From assembly GCA_964408025.1 (NCBI GenBank), contig CAYOXX010000019.1, positions 1-45,415 of the forward strand: a stretch of DNA of 45,415 nucleotides, in the 5' to 3' direction. Both the position numbers and the translations under genes were made by a program. This DNA is from CAYOXX01 sp964408025 (GTDB taxonomy: Bacteria > Acidobacteriota > DATKUA01). This document shows positions 32,593 through 43,138 of the stretch, in pieces. A model generated the notes under the pieces. That model was not told the origin of the DNA. It did no database searches and saw nothing but the letters and a program-made list of their open reading frames with translations. Numbering within the stretch: the stretch's first letter is position 1; the number at the start of each line of letters is the position of its first letter.

Positions 32593-32980
32593 ACGGGGCA
32601 AACGTCACGGCCCCATAGTAGTCCACGGCGACCGATGGTATGCCGACTCTACGGACCCGGCGACCGGCGAGCACCTTACCTTTTCTCTCCGCCTCCCGGC
32701 CAACACCCCCAAGGCCACCGCCCTCCAGCATTACCACCAGCTTCTCGACGCGCGCCGTGAAGATCGGGCCGCACCGTTGGGTCAAGGTCGACGCCGCATT
32801 CGCGAGCGTGATAGCTCACGTCGGGGCGTCCCTCGACCCGCAGACCGCCGACAAGTACCGCCTCACCTGGCAGCACCTCGAGACCTTTCTCGCCGACTTC
32901 GGCGTCCGCAACCTGCACGACATCCGCGCCGAGCACATCGCATCCTTCGCCGCTTGGTATCAGGCCCTCGGCCGCGCGCC
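32579..32980 (+). pseudogene. Tyrosine recombinase (integrase) N-terminal remnant, frameshifted
   Basis: From the GTG at 32579, overlapping the end of the repeat protein, the first frame reads KRGKRHGPIVVHGDRWYADS and on to LLDARRED. Near 32745-32775 the coding sense jumps by one frame to HRWVKVDAAFASVIAHVGAS, then YRLTWQHLETFLADFG and IRAEHIASFAAWYQ. The second part is the SAM-like core-binding domain of XerC/D-type or phage integrases. The gene then stops being integrase exactly where the 189-bp repeat begins (32981), so the catalytic domain (R..HxxR..Y) is missing. Probably non-functional. Confidence 0.7.
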
Positions 32981-33169
32981 CGCTGGCGAGATCAAAACGG
33001 CCAGAGGTGAGGTATGAGGAGCACGGCGATGCCCCAGAAGATGATGTTGAGCGGTATGCCGACGCGGGCGTAGTCGGTGAAGCGGTAGCCGCCCGGTGCG
33101 TAGACGAGGGTGTTTGTCTGGTAGCCGACCGGTGTGGCGAAGCTTGTAGAGGCGGCGAATGTGATGGCG
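32981..33169. repeat. Direct repeat copy B: 3' end of the intact SLC13 transporter gene
   Basis: The copy that completes the transporter gene (stop at 32992-32994). It is ~97% identical to 31325-31513. Its left edge (CGCTGGCG at 32981) is the exact break point of the integrase remnant. The bracketed segment between copies is 1,467 bases (31514-32980) plus the gap uncertainty. Confidence 0.9.
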
Positions 33170-34770
33170 ATGAGGAAGGGGATAGGACTGACGCCCATCG
33201 AGGAGGCCAGCGAGAGAGCGATCGGTGCCAGCAGCACCGCCGCGGCGTTGTTTGACATGAACTCGGTCAGAATTGCGGTGATGATGTAGAGCGCCGCGAG
33301 TACGATCAGCGGTCCGGCATCGGCAAATGGCCCGAGTGCAGTTGCGGCGAACCAGCCGGACGCCCCGCTCGTTTCGAGCGCGCGCCCGAGGGGCAGTAGC
33401 CCTCCGAGGAGGAAGACCACTTTCCAGTCGATTGCCTGGTATGCTTCTTCGATTGTGAGGCAGCGCCCGAGGACCATACCGAGTGCGCCCAGCAGGGCCG
33501 CGACGAGGATGGTGACGACGCCGGAGGCCGCCAGACCTATGAAGAGAGCGATGATCGCCAGAGCGATAGCGGCCCGGTCCTTGCGCAGGTGGTGCTCTGT
33601 CAGCTCGTCGATCACCACCAGGTCCCTGGTACCCATAATTCGCGCGACACTCCTCTCGCCGCCCTGCAGCAGTAGCGTGTCGCCGTCGTCGAGCCGGATC
33701 GCGGCCAGACGGCTTCTCAGCACCTTGCCGCGGCGCTGGATGGCCAGCACGACGCAACCGTATCGGCGGACGAAATCGGCATCTCGCAGCGTCCTGCCGA
33801 CCAGCCTCGAGCGCGGCGGCACGAGGGCCTCGATCAGCTTCACCTCGTCGGAGCTGAGTTTGCGGTCGCTGACGCGGATGTCGCCCGGCGTCTGCAGCTT
33901 GAACTTGTCCTTGAAGCGTATGAGCTCGTCGGCGTCGCCGTGCAGCAGGAGGAAATCTCCTTCCCGGATGGTAGTGGCAGAGGCCCGCCAGGTGGCCTTG
34001 CCGTCACGCAGGAGCTTTATCAGATCCACGCCTCCCTCTTTGAGGTTTTCGCTCTTGGCCCAGCTTTCGCCGATCAGCGGCGAGCCCTCGATGACGCGCA
34101 GTTCGGCCAGGTAGTCGGCGAGGCGGTACTTGTCGACCCGCTCGGGTGTTCCCTTGCGCTTCGGCAGAACGAAGCGCGGCACTATGAGGAGGTAGACAAT
34201 TCCAGCTGCGCACATGGCGAGGCCGAGCGGAGCGAACTCGAATAGGCCGAATCCGGCCAGGCCGGCACCGATGGCGATCGAGTTGATGAGGATGTTAGTC
34301 GAGGTGCCGATCAGCGTGCAGACGCCGCCGAACTGGCTGGCGAAGGAGAGCGGCATCAGTACGCGCGATGGCGAAATCTTGCGGGATTTGGACAAGGCGA
34401 TGGCGACCGGTATAAAGATGGCCACAACGGCCGTGTTGACTATGAACGCTGAAAGCGCCGCAAGCGATATACAGAGTGCTAAGAGCAAGCGGCTTTCTCC
34501 CTTGCCGGCGAGTTTATCGATGCGCCTTCCCAGCCATTGGACTAGCCCAGTGCGCACGAGCCCGGCGCTGAGCACGAACATGGCGGCAACAGTCGCTGTT
34601 GCGGGGTTGGCGAAGCCGGAGAGAGCTTCCGTGGGGGGAATTAATCCCAGCACGAGCAGCGCGGCAAGGACGCAGAGCGCAGTCACATCGAAACGGAGCT
34701 TCTCGGTGACGAAGAGGGCCATGGCGCTGGCGGCTACTACTAAGACCAGTATCGCGTTCAGTCCAGGCAT
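32992..34770 (-). CDS. SLC13/DASS-type anion transporter with two RCK-C (TrkA-C) domains
   Basis: 592 aa. The N-terminal half has ~6 membrane helices with FVNTAVVAIF-like (SAFIVNTAVVAIFIP) and LIGTSTNILIN motifs. A soluble middle (residues ~205-395) holds two TrkA-C-like domains (EGSPLIGESWAKSENL, PPRSRLVGRTLRDADFVRRY). The second half has TEFMSNNAAAVLLAPIAL and ends in SFATPVGYQTNTLVYAPGGY and the C-terminal helix. This architecture is known from putative sulfate or di/tricarboxylate transporters. The sulfate ABC operon lies ~380 bases upstream, which makes sulfate plausible as a substrate but does not prove it. Its last 178 bases are duplicated at 31336-31513. Confidence 0.9.
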   Translation of the reverse strand: MPGLNAILVLVVAASAMALFVTEKLRFDVTALCVLAALLVLGLIPPTEALSGFANPATATVAAMFVLSAGLVRTGLVQWLGRRIDKLAGKGESRLLLALCISLAALSAFIVNTAVVAIFIPVAIALSKSRKISPSRVLMPLSFASQFGGVCTLIGTSTNILINSIAIGAGLAGFGLFEFAPLGLAMCAAGIVYLLIVPRFVLPKRKGTPERVDKYRLADYLAELRVIEGSPLIGESWAKSENLKEGGVDLIKLLRDGKATWRASATTIREGDFLLLHGDADELIRFKDKFKLQTPGDIRVSDRKLSSDEVKLIEALVPPRSRLVGRTLRDADFVRRYGCVVLAIQRRGKVLRSRLAAIRLDDGDTLLLQGGERSVARIMGTRDLVVIDELTEHHLRKDRAAIALAIIALFIGLAASGVVTILVAALLGALGMVLGRCLTIEEAYQAIDWKVVFLLGGLLPLGRALETSGASGWFAATALGPFADAGPLIVLAALYIITAILTEFMSNNAAAVLLAPIALSLASSMGVSPIPFLIAITFAASTSFATPVGYQTNTLVYAPGGYRFTDYARVGIPLNIIFWGIAVLLIPHLWPF

Positions 34771-35153
34771 CGTCTATTGCTTTCAAGTGAAGTATGTAAT
34801 TAGCAACAGGCTGCTGTGGGCTTACCCTTTGATCCATAATAAAGGCTGCGCGCGGGTGGAAACAAGTATCGGTTTGCGAACACGAAGTTCGTCCTCAGGT
34901 GGGCTTTGAGGTGTCTTTCGTTTTCGTGATTTACACAAATCAAGAGGAGTAGGCTTGCGAAGCTTTTGCAGCAAAGCTGTGGTTCAGATTTGATAGAACG
35001 GCGGCAAGTTTTACCCTGCTTTGGTCACATGTGTGGCATGGACGATACGCAGGCCGCTAGGCCGAAGGGTATGTCGGTGGGTAAGGGGTGTTTGAGAGGA
35101 CTATTCAGTTCATTAGTTGATCAGGAGGGCGGCGCGCTGGCTGGCCGATCTCG
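34771..35153. other. Intergenic region without a supported gene
   Basis: 383 bases between the transporter start and the cysA stop. The short frames here (for example 34966-35157 plus strand) show no family features or ribosome site. I see no tRNA, riboswitch or clear terminator; the transporter promoter is presumably within it but I cannot identify it. Confidence 0.6.
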
Positions 35154-36275
<1,122 letters not shown>

Positions 36276-36301
36276 GGCTCTTCACCTCGGAGAGACGGTT
36301 T

Positions 36302-37174
36302 TTACATTTCCTTTTCCCGGTGTGTCCTCCACTCCAGGAAGCCCTTGATAATGAGTGTCATCAGCGCCAGCAGGGTGAGGAGTGAGGCGACGGCGAACGA
36401 GGCGGTGAAGTTGTACTCGTTGTAGAGGATCTCCACGTGTAGCGTCATGGTGGTCGTGCGGCCGCGGATGTGGCCCGAGACGACCGAGACCGCGCCGAAC
36501 TCGCCTACGGACCTGGCGGTGCAGAGGATCACGCCGTAGAGCAAGCCCCACTTGATGTTAGGCATCGTAATCCTCCAAAAGGTCTGCCAACCGCCGGCGC
36601 CCAGGAGGAGGGACGTTTCCTCCTCCTCAGAGCCCTGGGCTTGCATCAACGGAATCAGCTCGCGTGCCACGAAGGGGAAGGTCACGAACATGGTCGCCAG
36701 CACAATGCCGGGCAGCGCGAAGATGATCGAAATGTTGTGTTCCGCCAGCCAGGGCCCCAGCCAGCCGTGGAGCCCGAAGAGCATGATGTAGATCATTCCC
36801 GAGATCACGGGGGACACGGTGAACGGCAGGTCGATAAGCGTAATCAGGATGTTCCTGCCGACGAAGTTGAACTTGGCGATGGCCCACGAGGCGGCGATTC
36901 CGAATATCGTGTTGAGAGGAACCGCTATCGCCGCAGTCACCAGAGTCAGGACGATTGCCGCCAGGGCTTCCGGTTCGGCTATCGCATCGAAGTAAAGTCC
37001 AAGCCCGGACCCCAGGGCGTAGACGAACACCGCCAGCAGCGGCAGCAGCAGGAACAGGCCGAGGAACAGCAGCGCCACGGCGATCAGGGTCCAACGTACG
37101 GCCCGCGGCTCGGCAGTGGATTTGAAGGGGTCGCCCGCAGGGCGCCGCTCGCTGGCCTCTTCGGTGGTTCGCAA
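36302..37174 (-). CDS. cysW: Sulfate ABC importer permease CysW
   Basis: 290 aa, six membrane helices. The EAA-type cytoplasmic loop (EEEETSLLLGAGGWQTFWRI) contacts CysA. Sulfate-permease features include DLPFTVSPVISGMIYIMLFG and SVGEFGAVSVVSGHIRGRT. It has a ~30-residue hydrophilic N-terminal extension. The start is 16 bases after the cysT stop. Confidence 0.93.
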   Translation of the reverse strand: MRTTEEASERRPAGDPFKSTAEPRAVRWTLIAVALLFLGLFLLLPLLAVFVYALGSGLGLYFDAIAEPEALAAIVLTLVTAAIAVPLNTIFGIAASWAIAKFNFVGRNILITLIDLPFTVSPVISGMIYIMLFGLHGWLGPWLAEHNISIIFALPGIVLATMFVTFPFVARELIPLMQAQGSEEEETSLLLGAGGWQTFWRITMPNIKWGLLYGVILCTARSVGEFGAVSVVSGHIRGRTTTMTLHVEILYNEYNFTASFAVASLLTLLALMTLIIKGFLEWRTHREKEM

Positions 37175-37190
37175 AACGTTACCTCTCGGT

Positions 37191-38036
37191 TTACGGTTCC
37201 CGGTATCGTCCCTTCCACGACTGCAGCAGATTGATAATCAGCAGCAGCAGAAAGGACGCCACCAGCATCACCACGGCGATGGCTGTTGCGCCCGCGTAGT
37301 CGTACTGCTCGAGCTTGGTGACGATCAGCAGGGGGGCGATTTCGGTTTTCATCGGCATGTTTCCGGCGATGAAGACCACCGATCCGTATTCGCCCAGGCA
37401 TCGCGCAAAAGCCAGCGAAAAACCGGTCAGCACCGCGGGGAACACCGACGGCAGGATGACGCGCCGGAATGTCTGCCAGCGGCTCGCCGTGAGGCAGGCG
37501 GCCGCCTCCTCGACTTCCACGTCCAGGTCGTCCAGAGCCGGCTGCAGCGTCCGCACGGCGAAGGGCAAGCCGATGAATGTCAGGGCGATGACGATGCCTA
37601 TAGGTGTGAACGCTATCTGGATGCCGAGCGGCGCGAGAAGCTGCCCGATCCATCCCTTTTTGGACAGCAGCGACGTCATCGTTATCCCCGACACGGCGGT
37701 CGGCAGGGCGAACGGCATGTCGATCAGGGCGTCGAATATCTTCCTGCACGCAAAGCGGTAGCGGATCAGCACCCAGGCGATCAGGAATCCGAAGACGGTG
37801 CTGATGATTGCGGCAACGAAAGATGCACCGAAGCTGAGCCGGTACGAGGCGACGACGCGCGGATCCATGATCGTCTTGCAGAACTGCTCCCAGCTCGTGG
37901 TGGCGGTCGTGAGGAAAAGACTTGAGAGCGGTATCAGCACGACCAGGCTGAGATAGAGTACGGTAAAGCCTAGCGTCAGGCCGAAGCCGGGCAGTACGCT
38001 GTGCTGCTTAAGCCTCAACGATTTCGTCTCCCACAA
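37191..38036 (-). CDS. cysT: Sulfate ABC importer permease CysT
   Basis: 281 aa, six membrane helices. DMPFALPTAVSGITMTSLL and the EAA loop (EVEEAAACLTASRWQTFRRV), then CLGEYGSVVFIAGNMPMKTE, are diagnostic for the CysT(U) subunit. It follows the binding-protein gene by 79 bases. It forms the membrane channel together with CysW. Confidence 0.93.
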   Translation of the reverse strand: MWETKSLRLKQHSVLPGFGLTLGFTVLYLSLVVLIPLSSLFLTTATTSWEQFCKTIMDPRVVASYRLSFGASFVAAIISTVFGFLIAWVLIRYRFACRKIFDALIDMPFALPTAVSGITMTSLLSKKGWIGQLLAPLGIQIAFTPIGIVIALTFIGLPFAVRTLQPALDDLDVEVEEAAACLTASRWQTFRRVILPSVFPAVLTGFSLAFARCLGEYGSVVFIAGNMPMKTEIAPLLIVTKLEQYDYAGATAIAVVMLVASFLLLLIINLLQSWKGRYREP

Positions 38037-38115
38037 CCGGGCTTTCTGGATGGGTCGAACTCGCCGCAGTCGGGTTTATGCTGCGGGCGGCCGTTTGTTG
38101 GCTTCGAGCCGGTGG

Positions 38116-39183
38116 TTACCTTCCGGGCCGGTAGATCCGATCGAACACGCCGCCGTCGGCGAAGTGTCTCGCCTGCGCCGCCTGCCAGCCGCCGAAGATC
38201 TCGTCGTCTATCGAGACGAGCTCCAACTCCGGGTACCTGTCGGCGTACCTTGCCGCCACCTCTTCGTTCCATGGCCTGTAGTAGTGCCGGGCTATGATCT
38301 CCTGCCCCACCGGGGAGTAGAGGTACTCGAGGTAGGCCCGCGCGGCCTCCAGGTTGCCGTGCCTCTCGGCGTTCGCATCGATCACGGTTACGGGCGGCTC
38401 GGCGAGAATGCTGATGGAGGGCACCACGATCTCGAAATCGTCGACGCCGAGTTCGTTGACCACCAGGAATGCTTCGTTCTCCCAGGCTAGCAGCACGTCG
38501 CCGTTGCCGTTGACGAAGGTGTTAGTAGATCCCCGGGCACCAGAGTCGAGCACGGAGACGTTCATGTAGAGGAGCGTGATGAAACCGGTGGCCGCGTCTT
38601 CGTCGCCGTCGTTCTCACGCAGCGCGTAGGCCCACGCCGCCAGGTAGTTCCAGCGGGCGCCTCCGGAGGTCTTGGGATTCGGCGTTATCACCTCCACGCC
38701 GGGCCTGACCAGGTCGCCCCAGTCCTCGATTCCATTGGGATTGCCACGCCTCACCAGGAACACGATCGTCGAGGTATACGGGCAGCTATTGTACGGCAGG
38801 CGATCTTGCCAGTCGGCGGGCATCAGGCCCGCCCGCTCGCTTATCGCATCGATGTCGTAAGCCAGGGCCAGCGTCACGACGTCGGCCTGCAGGCCGTCGA
38901 TGACCGCCCTGGCCTGTTTGCCTGCGCCACCGTGGGACTGCTGAATGGCTATCGTCTCACCGGTCATCTCCCGCCAGTGGTCGATGAACGCGGCGTTGTA
39001 CTCCTGGTAGAGCTCGCGTGTCGGGTCATAGGAGACGTTGAGGATTGTGGCGTCGGCAGGAGCACCGCCGCCGCAACCGCAGGCAGAGAGGATAAGGAAC
39101 AGCAGCGACGTGAAGACGGTGGCATCTGCCACCAGGTGGAATTCCGGCGACGGCTTGGTTTTTTCTAAACCCGCTCTAGTCAT
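38116..39183 (-). CDS. sbp: Sulfate-binding lipoprotein, paralog 1
   Basis: 355 aa. A basic N-terminus, hydrophobic stretch and lipobox LSAC give a lipid-anchored periplasmic protein. The Sbp/CysP fold is clear: LNVSYDPTRELYQEYN, QSHGGAGKQARAVIDGL, ADVVTLALAYDIDAI, TPNPKTSGGARW and LLAWENEAFLV. It captures sulfate (or thiosulfate) for CysTWA. It is a tandem duplicate of the next gene upstream, to which it is closely similar over the whole length except the signal region. 45 bases separate the two. Confidence 0.93.
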   Translation of the reverse strand: MTRAGLEKTKPSPEFHLVADATVFTSLLFLILSACGCGGGAPADATILNVSYDPTRELYQEYNAAFIDHWREMTGETIAIQQSHGGAGKQARAVIDGLQADVVTLALAYDIDAISERAGLMPADWQDRLPYNSCPYTSTIVFLVRRGNPNGIEDWGDLVRPGVEVITPNPKTSGGARWNYLAAWAYALRENDGDEDAATGFITLLYMNVSVLDSGARGSTNTFVNGNGDVLLAWENEAFLVVNELGVDDFEIVVPSISILAEPPVTVIDANAERHGNLEAARAYLEYLYSPVGQEIIARHYYRPWNEEVAARYADRYPELELVSIDDEIFGGWQAAQARHFADGGVFDRIYRPGR

Positions 39184-39228
39184 GATCGCACTCCGGTCTT
39201 ACGTTATAGAGGTGCACAGAGAATTCGG

Positions 39229-40287
39229 CTATCGGCCGGCCACGAGTATCTGGTCGAAAACACCGCCGTCGGCGAAATGAATGTTATGCGCGTTCTGCCA
39301 ACTGCCGAACACCTCGTCGATCAAAAGGAGCTCGATATGCGGGAACAGATCGGAGTAGCCGGCGGCAACGTCGGGGTCGCGCGGGCGGAAGAAGTGACGG
39401 GCGGCGATATCCTGTCCCTCGGGGCTGTAGAGGTATTCCAGGTACGCACGAGCGACTTCGCGGGTGCCGTGTTCCTGGGCGACCCTGTCGACGATAGCCA
39501 CGGGCGGCTCGGCGAGAATGCTGATGGATGGCAGGACGATCTCGAACTCCCCCTCGTCCAGCTGGCTGGTCACGAGGAGTGCCTCGTTCTCCCAGGCCAG
39601 GAGGACATCTCCGATCCCGCGATCGACGAAGGTATTGGTCGATCCGCGGGAGCCGGAATCGAGGACGGCAACGTTTTGGTAAAGTGAGGCCATGAAATCG
39701 CGTGTTCCGGCCTCGTCCCCGTCGAAGTTGCGCAGCGCGAAGATCCAGGCCGCGAGGTAGATCCAGCGGGCGCCGCCCGAGGTCTTCGGATTGGGCGCAA
39801 TGACCGAGACTCCCGGCCTGATCAGGTCGTCCCAGTCCCTTATCGATTTTGGGTTCCCTCTGCGCACGAGGAAGACGATTGTCGAGGAGTAAGGAGAGCT
39901 GTTGTACGGCAGGTGGCTCTGCCAGTTGGCCGGAATCAAGCCGGAACGCTGATGAATTGCGTCTATGTCGAAGGCCAGCGCGAGTGTGACCACGTCGGCC
40001 TCGAGACCGCCTATCACGTCTTGGGCCTGGTTTCCGGAGCCGCCGTGCGACTGGTTGATTCTGACGGCTTGCCCAGTCCTCTGCTGCCAGTGTTCGGCGA
40101 ATGCCTCGTTGAACTCCTGGTAGAACTCGCGGGTCGGGTCGTAGGACACGTTGAGGATGACTACTTCGGCCTCGCTGTCGGCGCCCCGGCCGCACCCGGC
40201 AGTTAGGCCAAGGGCGAAAACAAGCGTCGAGATGGCGATGACTCCCAAGGTCGAGGGCCAAAGCGTCGCATTGATTTTTTTAACCAT
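39229..40287 (-). CDS. Sulfate-binding lipoprotein, paralog 2
   Basis: 352 aa from the ATG at 40285-40287 (GAGG 11 nt upstream); an ATG three codons earlier (40296) sits too close to the GAGG. The lipobox is LTAGC. It has the same Sbp motifs as its neighbour: VSYDPTREFYQEFNEAFAEH, QSHGGSGNQAQDVI, PNPKTSGGARW and LLAWENEALLV. First gene of the sbp-sbp-cysT-cysW-cysA operon. Differences in the pocket-flanking residues (for example SSPYSST versus SCPYTST) could reflect different oxyanion preference, which cannot be decided from sequence alone. Confidence 0.92.
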   Translation of the reverse strand: MVKKINATLWPSTLGVIAISTLVFALGLTAGCGRGADSEAEVVILNVSYDPTREFYQEFNEAFAEHWQQRTGQAVRINQSHGGSGNQAQDVIGGLEADVVTLALAFDIDAIHQRSGLIPANWQSHLPYNSSPYSSTIVFLVRRGNPKSIRDWDDLIRPGVSVIAPNPKTSGGARWIYLAAWIFALRNFDGDEAGTRDFMASLYQNVAVLDSGSRGSTNTFVDRGIGDVLLAWENEALLVTSQLDEGEFEIVLPSISILAEPPVAIVDRVAQEHGTREVARAYLEYLYSPEGQDIAARHFFRPRDPDVAAGYSDLFPHIELLLIDEVFGSWQNAHNIHFADGGVFDQILVAGR

Positions 40288-40296
40288 GTCAAACAT

Positions 40297-40684
40297 TACC
40301 TCGCTTCGCGGAGAGTCCGGATCGAGTCGGATCGCTGCCGCTAATGGTCACTCTTGTTGAGTTGGAAGCGGCCCCCATCGGTTGCCCAAGCAGCCTCTCC
40401 AGCGTCGTATTGATAGCATCAAGTAGCGTTTGGCAAGCTACAAGACAGGGCTGGTGGATTCGCGAACCGCTACGGAAACAGCGGATTTACCCCATCCCAT
40501 ACCCCGGCTTGTCCTTGTTGCTCGTCTATCATCAAATGGTACCTTCGCTAATGGGAGTAAGTATAACCGAAATCTTCGCTTGCAATTCGGTGTCTCCGGC
40601 ATATCCCTTTCTCCGCACCGAAAGAGTTGTGACCGCACGGATCGGCACGCTGTGGCCGCGGTGGAGTCCTTCTGCGTAAGAGGC
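40297..40684. other. Intergenic region upstream of the sulfate operon
   Basis: 388 bases holding no supported gene. Overlapping plus-strand frames (40344-40679, 40430-40747) have no family features, no ribosome site and ordinary random composition. The sulfate-operon promoter must lie here, but no clear -35/-10 pair stands out. Confidence 0.55.
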
Positions 40685-41245
40685 CTAAGCATGATCGGTG
40701 TCCGATGCAGGGTAATTGCGCAGGCGCGTGAGAGGCGTATTCATTGAAAGAAGCAATGCGGCATAACCCTCCCTGCGATCGACGTCCGCGTCGGTAACGA
40801 TGTGGACGTTCAACAGATTCTTCATGTCGTTGATCTTAAGGAGCTTGCGGAAGCTGGCTGTTAGCTGGCCGTCCAACCACGCCATCAGCTCCTTGTAAGG
40901 TGCCTTTTCGGCTTCTACATGAAGGATGATATCTATCCCGGAACGCGATCGGGCTGTGTCCTCCATAACGCTACCGTAGAGGTACATACCCCTGACACCT
41001 GGCAGCCGGGCTACTACGTTGCTGATCTTTTTGGCCAGGGCGTATCTGAAGGTGCTGTTTGTCCACTGGTCGTCCGCGGCCAGTTTTTCAATGATTTCGA
41101 GTATAGAGATCTGGGAGCGCAGGTGGCAGAAGTTCAAAGCGGATTTAATCATCTCGTCCAGCAACTTTGATGTCAGCCGCGCCCGGATTTCTTCCAACTG
41201 CTGCTGCGTTGGAACGGAGAGCAATGATCCTACTGCTTTTTTCAT
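40685..41245 (-). CDS. Nucleotidyltransferase-fold protein with incomplete metal motif
   Basis: 186 aa; GAGGAG precedes the ATG at 41243-41245. A helical N-terminal ~75 residues is followed by the pol-beta-like NTase core: GVRGMYLYGSVMEDTARSRS then GIDIILHVE. In active enzymes the motif is GS-x(n)-D-x-D. Here Gly103 replaces the first Asp and only Asp105 remains, so catalysis is doubtful. The fold is like MNT-type antitoxins or small NTases, but no HEPN partner is recognised. It is AT-richer than the surrounding genes and isolated, suggesting acquisition. Confidence 0.7.
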   Translation of the reverse strand: MKKAVGSLLSVPTQQQLEEIRARLTSKLLDEMIKSALNFCHLRSQISILEIIEKLAADDQWTNSTFRYALAKKISNVVARLPGVRGMYLYGSVMEDTARSRSGIDIILHVEAEKAPYKELMAWLDGQLTASFRKLLKINDMKNLLNVHIVTDADVDRREGYAALLLSMNTPLTRLRNYPASDTDHA

Positions 41246-41728
41246 TCCTTAATACTCCTCTCCGGCGCATTCGTTCGTTCTCTCCCGTTGCCCGCCTTCA
41301 CAGGTATCGTGCAAAGATGCCGTACGCCTCACAAGCTTTCCCATGCGGGAGGACGCGACCCTGTATGTTGCAGCGAGCCATCTGGTGCGGAACGCCCTCG
41401 CGATGCACAAGCACCTGCACTTTGGCATTCGTGATCCTTATCGCTTAACTGAAGTAGACCTCCTCGACGTCACGACACCTGAGGTTCGAATTAATGCTCA
41501 GCGTAGCAATCTACTTGATTGGCAAGAGCCGTGCCAATGAGTCGTGTGCCTGCTGCGGTCACGTATATGCTTTCTATTCAGCAAGTTACAGATGTACGCT
41601 ACCGTGATTCCTCGATCATGGAATGCCTGGGCCTGCTCGTTTTTATACAGGCTGCTGTGAAGTGAACAGTTAGGTGTCGCTGGCGAGGGATTCTGCGGCG
41701 GCCGGAGCGAACCGGCGAATCGTTGGAG
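41246..41728. other. Intergenic region, no firm gene
   Basis: 483 bases. A 65-codon plus-strand frame (41343-41540, MREDATLYVAASHLVRNALAM...) has a protein-like look and its frame is open upstream without a start. It could be a fragment of a decayed gene, but I recognise no family. Nothing else is supported. Confidence 0.4.

Positions 41729-43130
<1,402 letters not shown>

Positions 43131-43138
<8 letters not shown>

Noticed and set aside
32174..32785. Minus-strand hydrophobic FALFVALF-type protein across the gap
   Set aside because: It is the reverse complement of the Glu/Lys-rich repeat; the plus strand has the ribosome site and proper ends.
40344..40679. 111-codon frame upstream of the sulfate-binding gene
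   Set aside because: Overlapping alternative frames of similar length and no protein-like pattern; more likely a leader region.
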